A stretch of DNA of 64,000 bases from Micromonospora sp. NBRC 110009 (GTDB taxonomy: Bacteria; Actinomycetota; Actinomycetes; Mycobacteriales; Micromonosporaceae). Shown here piece by piece: positions 48,899-57,274 of this stretch. The position numbers and the translations under genes were made by a program. The stretch is from positions 1-64,000 of the forward strand of contig NZ_CP130427.1 in assembly GCF_030518795.1 (NCBI RefSeq), written 5' to 3'. Under the pieces are notes generated by a model. It worked only from the letters and a program-made list of their open reading frames with translations, had not been told where the DNA came from and did no database searches. Positions within the stretch are counted from its first letter, which is position 1. Each line of letters begins with the position of its first letter.

Positions 48899-49876
48899 AT
48901 GGCGGCGACCACGGAACCGGTGCTGACCGGTCGGCAGCAGACCCGGATTCCCCGCCGGATACGCCAGTTGAGCTGGGCGACCTGGCGCGGGGTGCTGATC
49001 CGCAGCGGGCGCAACTTCGTCGCGGACAACTGCGCGGACTGGGCGGCCGCGCTCACCTACTACGGAGTGTTGGCGCTCTTCCCCGCCGCCATCGTGGTGG
49101 TCGCCCTGGTGGGGCTGGTCTCCGACGGCGAGCGGACCGTCGACACGGTGATCGGCCTGGCCCGGGAGATCGGGGCCGGCTCGGTGGTCGGCAACGATGC
49201 GGTCGTGAGCGTCGTGCGCGGCGTGGTGGCGGAGCAGGGCTCGGCGAAGGTGCTGTTCAGCTTCGGTCTGCTCGGCGCGCTCTGGTCGGCCGCCGGGTTC
49301 ATCGGCGCGTTCACCCGGGCGTCCAACGCCGTCTACGGGGTCGAGGAGGGGCGGCCGTTCTACCGGCTGCGCCCGGTGCAGATCGGGCTCGCCGCAGTGT
49401 CGCTGCTGCTGCTCGCGGTGGTCGCCCTCGGGCTGATCGTGAGCGGCCCCGTCACCGACGCGGTCGGCGACCGGCTGCACGCCGGCGGCCTGGCCCGCAC
49501 GGTGTGGACGGTGGCGAAGTGGCCGTTGCTCGCCCTGGTGGCGATGACGCTGCTGTCGCTGCTGTTCTGGATCGCCCCGAACGTCCGGCAGCCCCGGTTC
49601 CGCTGGCTCACCCCGGGCGGCGGGCTCGCCCTGCTGGCCTGGATGCTCGCCTCCTTCGGTTTCGGCCTCTACGTCGCCAACTTCGGCTCGTACGACGTCA
49701 CGTACGGGAGCCTCGGCGCGGTCATCGCCTTCCTGGTCTGGCTCTACCTGTCCAACTGCGCGCTGCTGCTCGGCGTGCAGGTCAACGCCGAACTCCAGCG
49801 CGGCCGGGTGATCCAGGCCGGCGACCCCGACCCGGCCGAGCCGGTCCTGAAGCCCCGCAGCCCGGCCGATTCCTGA
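48899..49876 (+). CDS. YihY/BrkB family inner-membrane protein
   Basis: A 325-residue protein with six membrane helices. NCADWAAALTYYGVLALFPA at helix 1, LLGALWSAAGFIGAFTRASNAVYGVEEGRPFYRLRPVQI and the C-terminal SYDVTYGSLGAVIAFLVWLYLSN are hallmarks of the family once called ribonuclease BN. Molecular function is unknown; export or membrane homeostasis has been proposed. Strong ribosome-binding site and a sigma-B-type promoter precede it. Confidence 0.88.
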   Translation: MAATTEPVLTGRQQTRIPRRIRQLSWATWRGVLIRSGRNFVADNCADWAAALTYYGVLALFPAAIVVVALVGLVSDGERTVDTVIGLAREIGAGSVVGNDAVVSVVRGVVAEQGSAKVLFSFGLLGALWSAAGFIGAFTRASNAVYGVEEGRPFYRLRPVQIGLAAVSLLLLAVVALGLIVSGPVTDAVGDRLHAGGLARTVWTVAKWPLLALVAMTLLSLLFWIAPNVRQPRFRWLTPGGGLALLAWMLASFGFGLYVANFGSYDVTYGSLGAVIAFLVWLYLSNCALLLGVQVNAELQRGRVIQAGDPDPAEPVLKPRSPADS

Positions 49877-49925
49877 CCGGTTCCGCCGGTGACCACCCCG
49901 ATGCCCGGGCCGGCCGTCCGCCCCG

Positions 49926-49950
49926 GTTTACCGGCGGCCCCCTCGGGCAT
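49926..49950 (+). promoter_or_regulatory. Possible sigma-B-type promoter of the DUF2795 gene
   Basis: GTTT (49926-49929), 15 bases, GGGCAT (49945-49950), one mismatch from GGGTAT and the same variant as at 46864. The ATG at 49961 follows ten bases later. Confidence 0.42.
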
Positions 49951-49960
49951 GTCTGTCGGC

Positions 49961-50377
49961 ATGGAACGTGGCAACAGCAAGCACTCACCCAGGGTCGACG
50001 ACAACATGAGGCAGGACGTCAGCGGCCTCGTCCAGGGGCCGGGGGCCGGGGGCTCGCGCGTCGAGGAGTCCCGCCAGCCGGAGCCGGCGGGTGAGGACCA
50101 GCCGGAGCCGAAGACGGTGACGGCCGGCGCAAGCCGCGGCGGCAACCCGCAGGGCATGAGCATGGACGACGTGGAGGGGCGCAGTCGCCTCGGCCGGTTC
50201 ATCACCATGACCGCGCTGCCCGGGGACCGCGACACGCTGGTGGCCAACGCGCGGGAGAACCAGGCGCCGGCCGACATCGTCGCCGCCCTGGAGCGCCTCC
50301 CCGAGGGCACCCGCTACCAGACGGTTTCCGAGGTGTGGGCCGCACTCGGGCACAAGAACGAGACGACGCGCTGGTGA
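49961..50377 (+). CDS. DUF2795 domain protein
   Basis: A 138-residue hydrophilic protein. The first 70 residues are low-complexity and charged (Pro, Glu, Gly rich). The C-terminal 60 residues match DUF2795: LPGDRDTLVANARENQAPADIVAALERLPEGTRYQTVSEVWAALG. Members occur next to stress genes in actinomycetes; function unknown. Possibly one operon with the SRPBCC gene 56 bases downstream. Confidence 0.73.
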   Translation: MERGNSKHSPRVDDNMRQDVSGLVQGPGAGGSRVEESRQPEPAGEDQPEPKTVTAGASRGGNPQGMSMDDVEGRSRLGRFITMTALPGDRDTLVANARENQAPADIVAALERLPEGTRYQTVSEVWAALGHKNETTRW

Positions 50378-50433
50378 GCGGGTCGGCCCACGATCCGCGA
50401 GACGACACCGGCGGGAACAGGAGGAACCCCGAC

Positions 50434-50895
50434 ATGAGCGGCGTTATGGAACATGTGGACGTCTCCGTCCCGATCCGCACCGCCTACGACCAGTGGACGC
50501 AGTTCGAGGAGTTTCCGCACTTCATGGAGGGCGTCCAGGAGGTCCGGCAGCTCTCCGACACGATGACGCACTGGACGGTGGAGATCGCCGGCGTGAAGCG
50601 CGAGTTCGACGCCCAGATCACCGAGCAGCTGCCGGACGAGCGGGTGGCCTGGAAGTCCACCGGCGGCACCCAGCAGGCCGGCGTGGTGACCTTCCACCGC
50701 CTCGACGAGGGGCACACCCGGGTCAGCCTGCAGATGGAGTTCGAACCGCACGGCGTGGTCGAGCAGGCCGGCGACAAGCTCGGCGTGGTGGACCGCCGCG
50801 CCAAGGGCGACCTGGCGCGCTTCAAGCAGTTCATCGAGCGGCGCGGTCAGGAGACCGGCGCCTGGCGCGGCACCGTCGACCGCCCCACCCCCTGA
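50434..50895 (+). CDS. SRPBCC-family protein (cyclase/dehydrase-like)
   Basis: A 153-residue START-like protein: MEHVDVSVPIRTAYDQWTQFEEFPHFMEGVQEVRQLSD is the usual opening of the polyketide-cyclase/dehydrase group, followed by ITEQLPDERVAWKS and a long C-terminal helix (LARFKQFIERRG). This subgroup is widespread as a stress-associated protein in actinobacteria; ligand unknown. GGAGG ten bases before the ATG. Confidence 0.8.
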   Translation: MSGVMEHVDVSVPIRTAYDQWTQFEEFPHFMEGVQEVRQLSDTMTHWTVEIAGVKREFDAQITEQLPDERVAWKSTGGTQQAGVVTFHRLDEGHTRVSLQMEFEPHGVVEQAGDKLGVVDRRAKGDLARFKQFIERRGQETGAWRGTVDRPTP

Positions 50896-50967
50896 TCGGT
50901 CGCCCCCGCGACACACGACTCCGATGGCCGCCGGGTGATCCGGCGGCCATCGCCGTGTCCGGCGGCC

Positions 50968-50992
50968 GTTTGCGATCATCCGGCCCGGGTAC
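50968..50992 (+). promoter_or_regulatory. Sigma-B-type promoter
   Basis: GTTT (50968-50971), 15 bases, GGGTAC (50987-50992): exact match. The ATG at 51002 begins ten bases after the -10 box, so the transcript would be leaderless or nearly so. Confidence 0.58.
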
Positions 50993-51001
50993 CGCAGGGG
51001 A

Positions 51002-51265
51002 ATGACCGACAACGACAGCCACGTGTGGCGCGACGAGGAACGCACTCCCCTGCGCGAGCTGGACCGGGCGATCGCCCGGTCGACCCTCGACGGGCAGGCC
51101 GACGACGCCACCGCCAACGACGCCGGTGAGGAGTCCGCGTTCGGCCACGGGCCCGAGGCGGTGGACCGGGGCGCCGGCCCGGAGGCCGAGCGTCGGGAGA
51201 TGACGGACGCGGACCGGGCGTATCGGCCGTCGACCACCGGACGGACCGGCCCGGACAACATGTGA
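51002..51265 (+). CDS. Small acidic hydrophilic protein
   Basis: An 87-residue, strongly acidic, Asp/Glu/Ala-rich protein (MTDNDSHVWRDEERTPLREL...) with no hydrophobic core and likely disordered. I do not know the family. The exact sigma-B-type promoter just upstream supports it as a real, stress-induced gene. It ends six bases from the convergent MFS gene. Confidence 0.6.
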   Translation: MTDNDSHVWRDEERTPLRELDRAIARSTLDGQADDATANDAGEESAFGHGPEAVDRGAGPEAERREMTDADRAYRPSTTGRTGPDNM

Positions 51266-51270
51266 GCCGG

Positions 51271-52617
51271 TCAGGCGACCGGCCGCACCCGCCGTGACCC
51301 GGCGGCGTGCAGGGCGAGGAGGGCCGCCGCGAGCACCACCAGCGTCGGCCCGAGCAGCACGACCGAGGTACGTGCGAGCAGCACCCCGACCGCGGCCGGC
51401 ACCAGCGCCGCGCCGACCCCGGCCGCGCCGATCTGCAGGCCGATGGTCCGGTCCGCGTGGGCCTTGCCGACGCGTTCGGCCGTGGTGAGGGTGAGCAGCG
51501 GGAAGACCGGGGCCGCGGCGAAGCCGACCACCAGCAGGCCGGCCACCGTCACCCAGGCCGGGGCGGGCAGGGCGATCAGCCCGGTGCCCGCGACCAGACC
51601 GACCAGGCTGCCCCGCAGCACCCCGGCGGTGCCCAGCCGCTCCGCGACCACCCCCTGCACCACCCGCCCCAGGAACAGGCTCCCCCAGTAGCCGGAGACG
51701 CAGAGCCCGGCCACCGGCCGGGACACGCCCCGCCCTTCGGTGAGCAACAGGAACGCCCAGAGGCCGGTGGTCACCTCGATCGCCACGTAGACGGCGAAGG
51801 CGGCCCCGCCGAGCCAGACGGCCGGCAGCCGCAGCGTTTCCCGGATCGGCGTGGGCGGCACCGCGGGCCCGTCCGCCGCCGGTGCCGCAACGACGAGCGC
51901 CACCTGCGCAGCGGGCGCGATGCCGAGCTCCTCCGGACCGTCGGCGGTCGCGGCGGCCCCGCCCGGGCCGTCGGGCGCGACGGCCGACCCGGCCCGGCTC
52001 CCCGGCACCACCGCCGGGGCCACGGGGTCCGCCGGCGCGGGAGTCGGGGTCCGGTCCCGCCAGGCCCGCACGGTGAGCGCGAACGCGGCGGCGAGGGCGA
52101 GCTGGGCCGTGGCGACGGCGCCGTACCCCCAGCGCCAGCTGAGGCCGGCGCCGAGCACCCCGGTCATGATCAGTGGACCGATGGCCACGCCGAGGCCGAA
52201 GAAGGCGTGCAGCCAGTTCATGTGCCGGGGGCCGAACGCGCCGGCCGCGTACGCGTTGAGGCCGGCGTCGATGGCGCCGGAGCCGAGCCCGAGCACCAGC
52301 GCGAAACCGACCATCATCGCGAGCGCGGGGGTCAGCGCGTACCCGGTGAGCGCGAGGCCGGCGAGCAGGGTGCTGCCGGCCAGCAGCCAGCCCACGCCGA
52401 GCCGGGTCAGGGTGAACCCGGCCAGCACGCTGGAGGTCAGGTAGGCAACCGTGCCGGCGGTGAGCACCACCCCCACCGCTTCGGTGGGCACCCCCAGGTC
52501 CTCCCGGATCGACGGCCAGCCGACGCCGATCAGGCCGTCGGGCAGGCCGAGGCTGACGAAGGCCAGGTAGGCCAGCAGGAGCAGGGACGCCCGGGGCGCG
52601 GCGGAGGTGCGGGACAC
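51271..52617 (-). CDS. Major facilitator superfamily transporter
   Basis: A 448-residue MFS protein with about 12 membrane helices. The central cytoplasmic loop (about residues 185-250) is unusually long and Ala/Pro-rich. LPDGLIGVGWPSIREDLG after helix 1 and ERVGKAHADRTIGLQIGAAGVGAALVP resemble fucose-permease/YbjJ-like members. Substrate unknown. GTG start. The upstream 170-base gap to the next gene is relatively AT-rich (52690-52725). Confidence 0.83.
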   Translation of the reverse strand: MSRTSAAPRASLLLLAYLAFVSLGLPDGLIGVGWPSIREDLGVPTEAVGVVLTAGTVAYLTSSVLAGFTLTRLGVGWLLAGSTLLAGLALTGYALTPALAMMVGFALVLGLGSGAIDAGLNAYAAGAFGPRHMNWLHAFFGLGVAIGPLIMTGVLGAGLSWRWGYGAVATAQLALAAAFALTVRAWRDRTPTPAPADPVAPAVVPGSRAGSAVAPDGPGGAAATADGPEELGIAPAAQVALVVAAPAADGPAVPPTPIRETLRLPAVWLGGAAFAVYVAIEVTTGLWAFLLLTEGRGVSRPVAGLCVSGYWGSLFLGRVVQGVVAERLGTAGVLRGSLVGLVAGTGLIALPAPAWVTVAGLLVVGFAAAPVFPLLTLTTAERVGKAHADRTIGLQIGAAGVGAALVPAAVGVLLARTSVVLLGPTLVVLAAALLALHAAGSRRVRPVA

Positions 52618-52789
52618 AGTCCCCCATCCTGCCCCACGGGCAGGTCCGGCCAGCTACCCCCGGCCGCGAGGATCAACCTCGGCCGAACCGACAAAAAGTA
52701 AGATACGGACGGCCGGAAAAACGGACAGCCCATCCAGAATCGGCCGAACGGGGGACGGCGATGCCCCGGCCGCGCGCAAGACTTTCGGG

Positions 52790-53002
52790 ATGCAACAGGG
52801 CTCCAGCTTCCTCACCCCACGTCAGCGCCGCCTCACCTGGCTCGGCTTCCTGCTCGCCGCCGTCCAGGCTCCCGTCGCCGCCAAGCTGGTCGACGACAGC
52901 TCCTGGCTGTTCAGCCTCGTGGTGGCGCTCATGATCGCGACGGTGATCATCGCCGACGACGGCATGCGCCGCCGGCCGGCGGACGCCCGCTCCTCCGACT
53001 AG
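52790..53002 (+). CDS. Small membrane protein (70 aa)
   Basis: A 70-residue protein: basic amphipathic N-terminus (LTPRQRRLTWLGFLLAAVQAPVAAKL) and a clear membrane helix (about residues 36-56) followed by DDGMRRRPADA. Two short helices are likely. The ribosome-binding site is weak. The stop overlaps that of the convergent gene by four bases. Family unknown. Confidence 0.52.
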   Translation: MQQGSSFLTPRQRRLTWLGFLLAAVQAPVAAKLVDDSSWLFSLVVALMIATVIIADDGMRRRPADARSSD

Positions 53003-53448
53003 CCCCCGGCACCGGGGCGCGCCTCGTGCCCCGGCCGCCCCGGACTGCGGCGCCGTTCCTTCATCTCCGCCTCGTAGAGGTGCCGGCGACCGCCCACCAG
53101 CTCGTCACGGGCCTGCCGGTCCAGCTTTCGGAAGAGCGCGTAGTAGCCGTCGTCGAAGTCCTCGACGATCTGGAAGGTCCAGCGTCCCGCGATCACGTTG
53201 CGGCCGAGCAGGTCCCGGTCGATCCGCTCGGCGAGCTGGTGATGACCGGCAGACCGGAACAACTCCAGCGCGTCATCGAGCATCAGGTCGGCGTGGCCGA
53301 TCAACTGGTGCAGCGAGTAGAGGTGCCCGCGCGCCCGCTCCACGGTCTCCAGCGCCTCGCTGAGCTTGCCCAGCGCCTCGACCGTGGCGTCACTCACGCC
53401 GGCCGGCCGGCGGTGCGCCTCGTCCGGCCCGTCCACCTGCTGTCCCAT
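52999..53448 (-). CDS. Conserved hypothetical helical protein
   Basis: A 149-residue soluble protein. Its core (SDATVEALGKLSEALETVERARGHLYSLHQLIGHADLMLDDALELFRSAGH) is a helical hairpin rich in His, Asp and Glu that might bind metal, followed by a conserved-looking WTFQIVEDFDDGYYALFRKLD segment. Such proteins are widespread in actinomycetes without assigned function. GGAGGAACGG precedes the ATG. Divergent from the gene at 53613. Confidence 0.63.
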   Translation of the reverse strand: MGQQVDGPDEAHRRPAGVSDATVEALGKLSEALETVERARGHLYSLHQLIGHADLMLDDALELFRSAGHHQLAERIDRDLLGRNVIAGRWTFQIVEDFDDGYYALFRKLDRQARDELVGGRRHLYEAEMKERRRSPGRPGHEARPGAGG

Positions 53449-53612
53449 TCCGTTCCTCCGTGGCGTCCGCTGCGCCCGTTCGCGCCGTTTCCCTTTGCCC
53501 CCTCGCGACCGGGTCAATCCGGGTGGGCGAGGCGGGACGGCGCCCGGACGAGGCGGACATCAGCCGGTCGGTGGAGGCCGGCCCAAGGCCCGCGCGGTTA
53601 GCCTCGGACACC

Positions 53613-53975
53613 ATGCGCGCGCCGAACAACCGGGTCAGCACCCCCTCCGCGGCAGCCTCCGCGCGGTCCACCCTCGTCACGCTCACCGCTGCCGTGGGCA
53701 CCGCCGGGCTCGCCGCGGCCGCCGCCAACCCCGGCCTGCTCGCCGTGGTCGACCAGCACGCCGCCGGCGTACGGGACAGCCTGCACGGCGACCAGCGCCC
53801 GCTGACCGTGGCCGCACTCGCCGGGTACGCCGAGGGTGTCCGCGCCGCGGCGCAGGAGCACGGCTGGCAGCCGCCGGCCGCCCCGGTCGACTGGTCGCAG
53901 CCGGACTGGCTGCTCACCCGCCTGCTCGCGGTCTGCGTACTGGCGCGCTCGCTGGACCCGCGACACCTGGCCTGA
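53613..53975 (+). CDS. DUF6401-like small protein
   Basis: A 120-residue protein with an alanine-rich N-terminal helix (possibly membrane-associated), then VVDQHAAGVRDSLHGDQRPLTVAALAGYAEGVRAAAQEHGW and DWSQPDWLLTRLLAVCVLA. From memory this pattern matches DUF6401, a family annotated near natural-product genes in Micromonosporaceae, though no biosynthetic cluster is nearby here. Function unknown. Confidence 0.52.
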   Translation: MRAPNNRVSTPSAAASARSTLVTLTAAVGTAGLAAAAANPGLLAVVDQHAAGVRDSLHGDQRPLTVAALAGYAEGVRAAAQEHGWQPPAAPVDWSQPDWLLTRLLAVCVLARSLDPRHLA

Positions 53976-54033
53976 GACGCGCCGGAGGGCGCCCGCATCG
54001 CCCGCGGACACCCTCCCGACACCTGCTCCGGCG

Positions 54034-54894
54034 TCAGCTGCCCGGCCGGCGGAACTGCTGGGTCTCCTCGCCCACGTTCCCGGACCGGTACTGCCCGGCG
54101 CCGGACATCGACGACTGCGCCGCCGCCGGGGCGGGCTGCCCGCCCCGGTCGGCCATCTGCCGCTCGTAGTCGCTGCGCCCCGCGCCCTGCGCCTGGCGCT
54201 GCTCCCGGATCGCCCGGGACTCCGCAGCGGCCCGGTCGAGCCACCGGTCCCAGCGCGCCTGCATCGGCTTCACCAGACCACCGCCGACACCGATCACCAG
54301 GATCCCGGCCACCGTGCCGAGGAAGGCGATGAGCACGGGCGTGGTGACCGTGGTGGCGATGCCCACCTGGTTCAGCGCGGCGATCACGCCGAGCGCCAGG
54401 ATGAAGACCGCCGTCAGGTCGGCCAGCACCCGCCCGTACGAGAGCCCGCCGAGCGCACCGCTGACCAGGTCCCGGACCGCGTTGGCGATGGCGGCGGCGA
54501 TGACCACGATGACGATCGCCACGAACGCCCGCGGCAGCCAGGCCACGACGCCTCGGATCAGGTCACTGATGGCGTTGGGTCCCCAGACGCCGAAGGCGAA
54601 CTGCAGGGTGAACAGCAGGACCGCGTAGTAGGCCAACTTGGCCAGGATGTCGCTGGCGTCGTACCTGGTGCGTTCGAGCGCCCGTTTGATGCCGCCGCGT
54701 TCGACCGCGCGGTCGAAGCCCACCCGTTCCAGTGCCGCGTCCACGATCTTGAGGACGGCTCGGGCGATGAGCCAACCCACCACGAGAATCACGATGAACG
54801 CGATGGCCCTCGGGATGAAGAGCAGCACCGACCTCCAGAAATCGGTCAGGGCGGCACCGATGTCGGCCTGCCCGACCGCGAGGGTTTTCTGCAT
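54034..54894 (-). CDS. Mechanosensitive-channel-like membrane protein (TM-helix repeats)
   Basis: A 286-residue membrane protein with about five helices. FIPRAIAFIVILVVGWLIARAVLKIVDAALERVGFD and WLPRAFVAIVIVVIAAAIANAVRDLVSGAL are two copies of the conserved TM-helix repeat that occurs in the small-conductance mechanosensitive superfamily. No typical MscS beta domain is present; instead a long hydrophilic C-terminus. GGAGGGACATC before the ATG and a possible sigma-B-type promoter upstream. Confidence 0.8.
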   Translation of the reverse strand: MQKTLAVGQADIGAALTDFWRSVLLFIPRAIAFIVILVVGWLIARAVLKIVDAALERVGFDRAVERGGIKRALERTRYDASDILAKLAYYAVLLFTLQFAFGVWGPNAISDLIRGVVAWLPRAFVAIVIVVIAAAIANAVRDLVSGALGGLSYGRVLADLTAVFILALGVIAALNQVGIATTVTTPVLIAFLGTVAGILVIGVGGGLVKPMQARWDRWLDRAAAESRAIREQRQAQGAGRSDYERQMADRGGQPAPAAAQSSMSGAGQYRSGNVGEETQQFRRPGS

Positions 54895-54929
54895 GATGTC
54901 CCTCCTGTCGCGTGAACTGCGACGCCCGC

Positions 54930-54954
54930 ATACCCGGTCGTCCGGACGGCACGC
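54930..54954 (-). promoter_or_regulatory. Possible sigma-B-type promoter of the TM-helix protein gene
   Basis: On the minus strand GCGT (54954-54951), 15 bases, GGGTAT (54935-54930). It fits the loose form GNNTN14-16GGGTAY, though not GTTT. The gene start at 54894 follows 36 bases later. Confidence 0.35.
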
Positions 54955-55094
54955 CGCGCCGGCACCCGGCAATTTCCCGACATGACCGGCCGAACCGACC
55001 CTGACCTGCCCTGACGTCCACGCGGACCGGCCCGGGTTCCGCACCCCGTCACATGATCGGAACGTTCGGGCCACGCTCCGGATAGGCTGCGGAC

Positions 55095-57233
55095 ATGCCA
55101 GGCACCGTCGGACGGGTTCCCACGCCGTCCGCCCCCACCCCGGGAGGGCCCGCGGATCCGGGAACCGCCACGTCCGGCCGGGCCGCGGCCCTGCTGTCCC
55201 ATCGGTGGGCCGACACCACGCTGGGCGCGCCGGAACGGTGGGATCCGGCCCTGCGCGCCGTGATCGACCTGGTGCTCGCCTCGCCCGTGCCGATGGCGCT
55301 GCTCTACGGCGACGACCTGGTCCTGCTCTACAACGACGGGTACGCCGAGCTGATCGGCGCCCGACACCCGGGGGCGCTGGGGCGGCCGGCGGCGGAGGTG
55401 TTCGGGGACGTCTGGGACGAGCCGGGCGTCGGGCAGGTGCTGGAGCGGGCGTACCAGCGGGGCGAGCCCTTCCTGGAGCGGGAGGCGGTGCTGCCGGTCG
55501 ACTGGCAGCGCGGCGGCGCCGAGCCGGCCGTGTTCACCCGGGGACACAGCCCGGTCCGGGACAGCGCCGGGAAGATCATCGGCGTGCTCACCGTGGCCGC
55601 GCAGACCACCCAGGTCACCCAGCAGCTGCAGAGTCTGAGCGACTTCGCCGCCGCGCTCTCCGGCACCCTGACGCTGGACGACGTGGCCCGGGTCACCCTG
55701 CGCTACTGCCTGCACTCGTTCGACGCGGACCGGGTCTCCTTCGTGATCGACGACGGGACGGCCTGGCGGATGGTCCGGCGGGTGCGCGGCGAACTGCTGG
55801 ACGAGGCGGACGAGCGGTTGCCTCCGCTGTGGCGGCGGGTCGTGGCCGACTCACCCGTCCCGGTGGTGGTGGCCGCCCGCAGCGGCGTGCCCTCCTTCAC
55901 GGTCGACGGGCAGCCGCTGCGGGACACCGCGGCGGACCGGCACGACGAGAAGATCCGGGCGCTCGCCACGCTGCCGCTGCGCTCGACGGTGATCCGGGGC
56001 GCGCTGACCGTCGGCCGTCAGGTCCCGCACCTCTGGTCCCCGGCGGAACGCGCGCTGCTGGCTGCCTCGGCGGAGTTGATCGGCCAGGCCGCCGAGCGGG
56101 CCCGCCGGTTCGAGACCCAGCACGGCACCGCCCAGTTGCTCCAGCGCAGCATGCTCCCCGAACAACTGCCCGACCTGCCCCGGCTGCGCATCGCCGCGCG
56201 CTACGACCCCGGCGTGGACGGCAACGCGGCCGGTGGCGACTTCTACGACGCGTTCGTGCTGCCCACCGGCGCGCTCGGCGTGGTCCTCGGCGACGTGGCC
56301 GGGCACGACGTGCAGGCGGCGGCCCGGATGGGCCAGGTACGCGCGGCGCTGCGCGCGCTGGCGCTCACCGACCCGCGCCCGGACGCGGTGCTCGCCGGCC
56401 TGGACCGGCTGGTCGCCAGTCTGGGCGTCGAGGGCGGCACCCAGGAGCTCTTCGTCACCGTGGTGTTCGGGGTGATCGAGTCCGACCGGGAATGGATCAC
56501 CCTGGCCAGCGCCGGCCATCCGGCCCCGCTGATCCGGCGTGCCCCGGCCGACGGCCCGCCCACCGCCGAGTACGTGGCGGTGCCGCCCGGGCCGCCGCTC
56601 GGCCTCGGCTGCCGGCCCCGGACCACCACCGTGCCGTTCCGCCCCGGCGACACCCTGCTGCTGTTCAGCGACGGGGTGGTGGAGCGGCGCTGGCAGGACC
56701 TGGCCGCCGGCCTGGCGGGGCTGGGCGCCGCGGTGACCGAGGCGAGCAGCGGGGACCCTCGGGCGCTGTGCGCGGTGGCCACCGCCGCCGTGCCCGGCGC
56801 GACCGAGGACGACGTGGCGGTGCTCGCGGTGGAGCACGCGGTGCGCCCGAGCCGGTCGGCCAGCATGGAGGTGCCGGCCGAGCCGACCGCGCCGAGCCGG
56901 GTCCGGCACTGGATGACCGCCCAGCTCACCGAGTGGCAGGTGCCCGAAGGGGTGATCGGCGCGGCCGTGCTGTGCACCAGCGAGTTGACCACCAACGCGC
57001 TGCTGCACGCCGGCACCGCCGCCCGGGTGGAGATCGACCTGAGCGCGGAGCGGCTGCTGGTCTCGGTGGCCGACTCGGGCACCCGGGGCCAGGTGACCCG
57101 GGCCCGGACCGACACCCTGAGCAGTCGGGGCCGCGGCCTGGGGCTGATCGAGGAGCTCAGCGACGCCTGGGGCACCGACCCGACGGTGCGCGGGTCGACG
57201 GTCTGGTTCGAGATCCTCATCCCCGCCGGCTGA
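55095..57233 (+). CDS. PAS-GAF-SpoIIE phosphatase with RsbW-like ATPase domain
   Basis: A 712-residue signalling protein: PAS-like domain (about 20-170, GYAELIGARHPGALGRPAAEVFGDVW), GAF (about 180-345), PP2C/SpoIIE phosphatase (about 370-580; metal aspartates in GGDFYDAF and LGDVAGHD), and an HATPase_c_2 domain (about 595-712; LTTNALLHAG and GRGLGLIEELSDAWG). Such RsbU/RsbW-type fusions control partner-switching of general-stress sigma factors by dephosphorylating and phosphorylating anti-sigma antagonists. No sigma factor gene is in the window, so the target is elsewhere. Confidence 0.88.
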   Translation: MPGTVGRVPTPSAPTPGGPADPGTATSGRAAALLSHRWADTTLGAPERWDPALRAVIDLVLASPVPMALLYGDDLVLLYNDGYAELIGARHPGALGRPAAEVFGDVWDEPGVGQVLERAYQRGEPFLEREAVLPVDWQRGGAEPAVFTRGHSPVRDSAGKIIGVLTVAAQTTQVTQQLQSLSDFAAALSGTLTLDDVARVTLRYCLHSFDADRVSFVIDDGTAWRMVRRVRGELLDEADERLPPLWRRVVADSPVPVVVAARSGVPSFTVDGQPLRDTAADRHDEKIRALATLPLRSTVIRGALTVGRQVPHLWSPAERALLAASAELIGQAAERARRFETQHGTAQLLQRSMLPEQLPDLPRLRIAARYDPGVDGNAAGGDFYDAFVLPTGALGVVLGDVAGHDVQAAARMGQVRAALRALALTDPRPDAVLAGLDRLVASLGVEGGTQELFVTVVFGVIESDREWITLASAGHPAPLIRRAPADGPPTAEYVAVPPGPPLGLGCRPRTTTVPFRPGDTLLLFSDGVVERRWQDLAAGLAGLGAAVTEASSGDPRALCAVATAAVPGATEDDVAVLAVEHAVRPSRSASMEVPAEPTAPSRVRHWMTAQLTEWQVPEGVIGAAVLCTSELTTNALLHAGTAARVEIDLSAERLLVSVADSGTRGQVTRARTDTLSSRGRGLGLIEELSDAWGTDPTVRGSTVWFEILIPAG

Positions 57234-57274
57234 GTCGCGCGTCGGCGCGGACGCGGGAGGGTAGAAGGGGAGCC

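Noticed and set aside
46829-49480. 883-codon minus-strand open frame over the aldehyde dehydrogenase
   Set aside because: It runs across a perfect terminator and two real genes, and the translation has no family signature.
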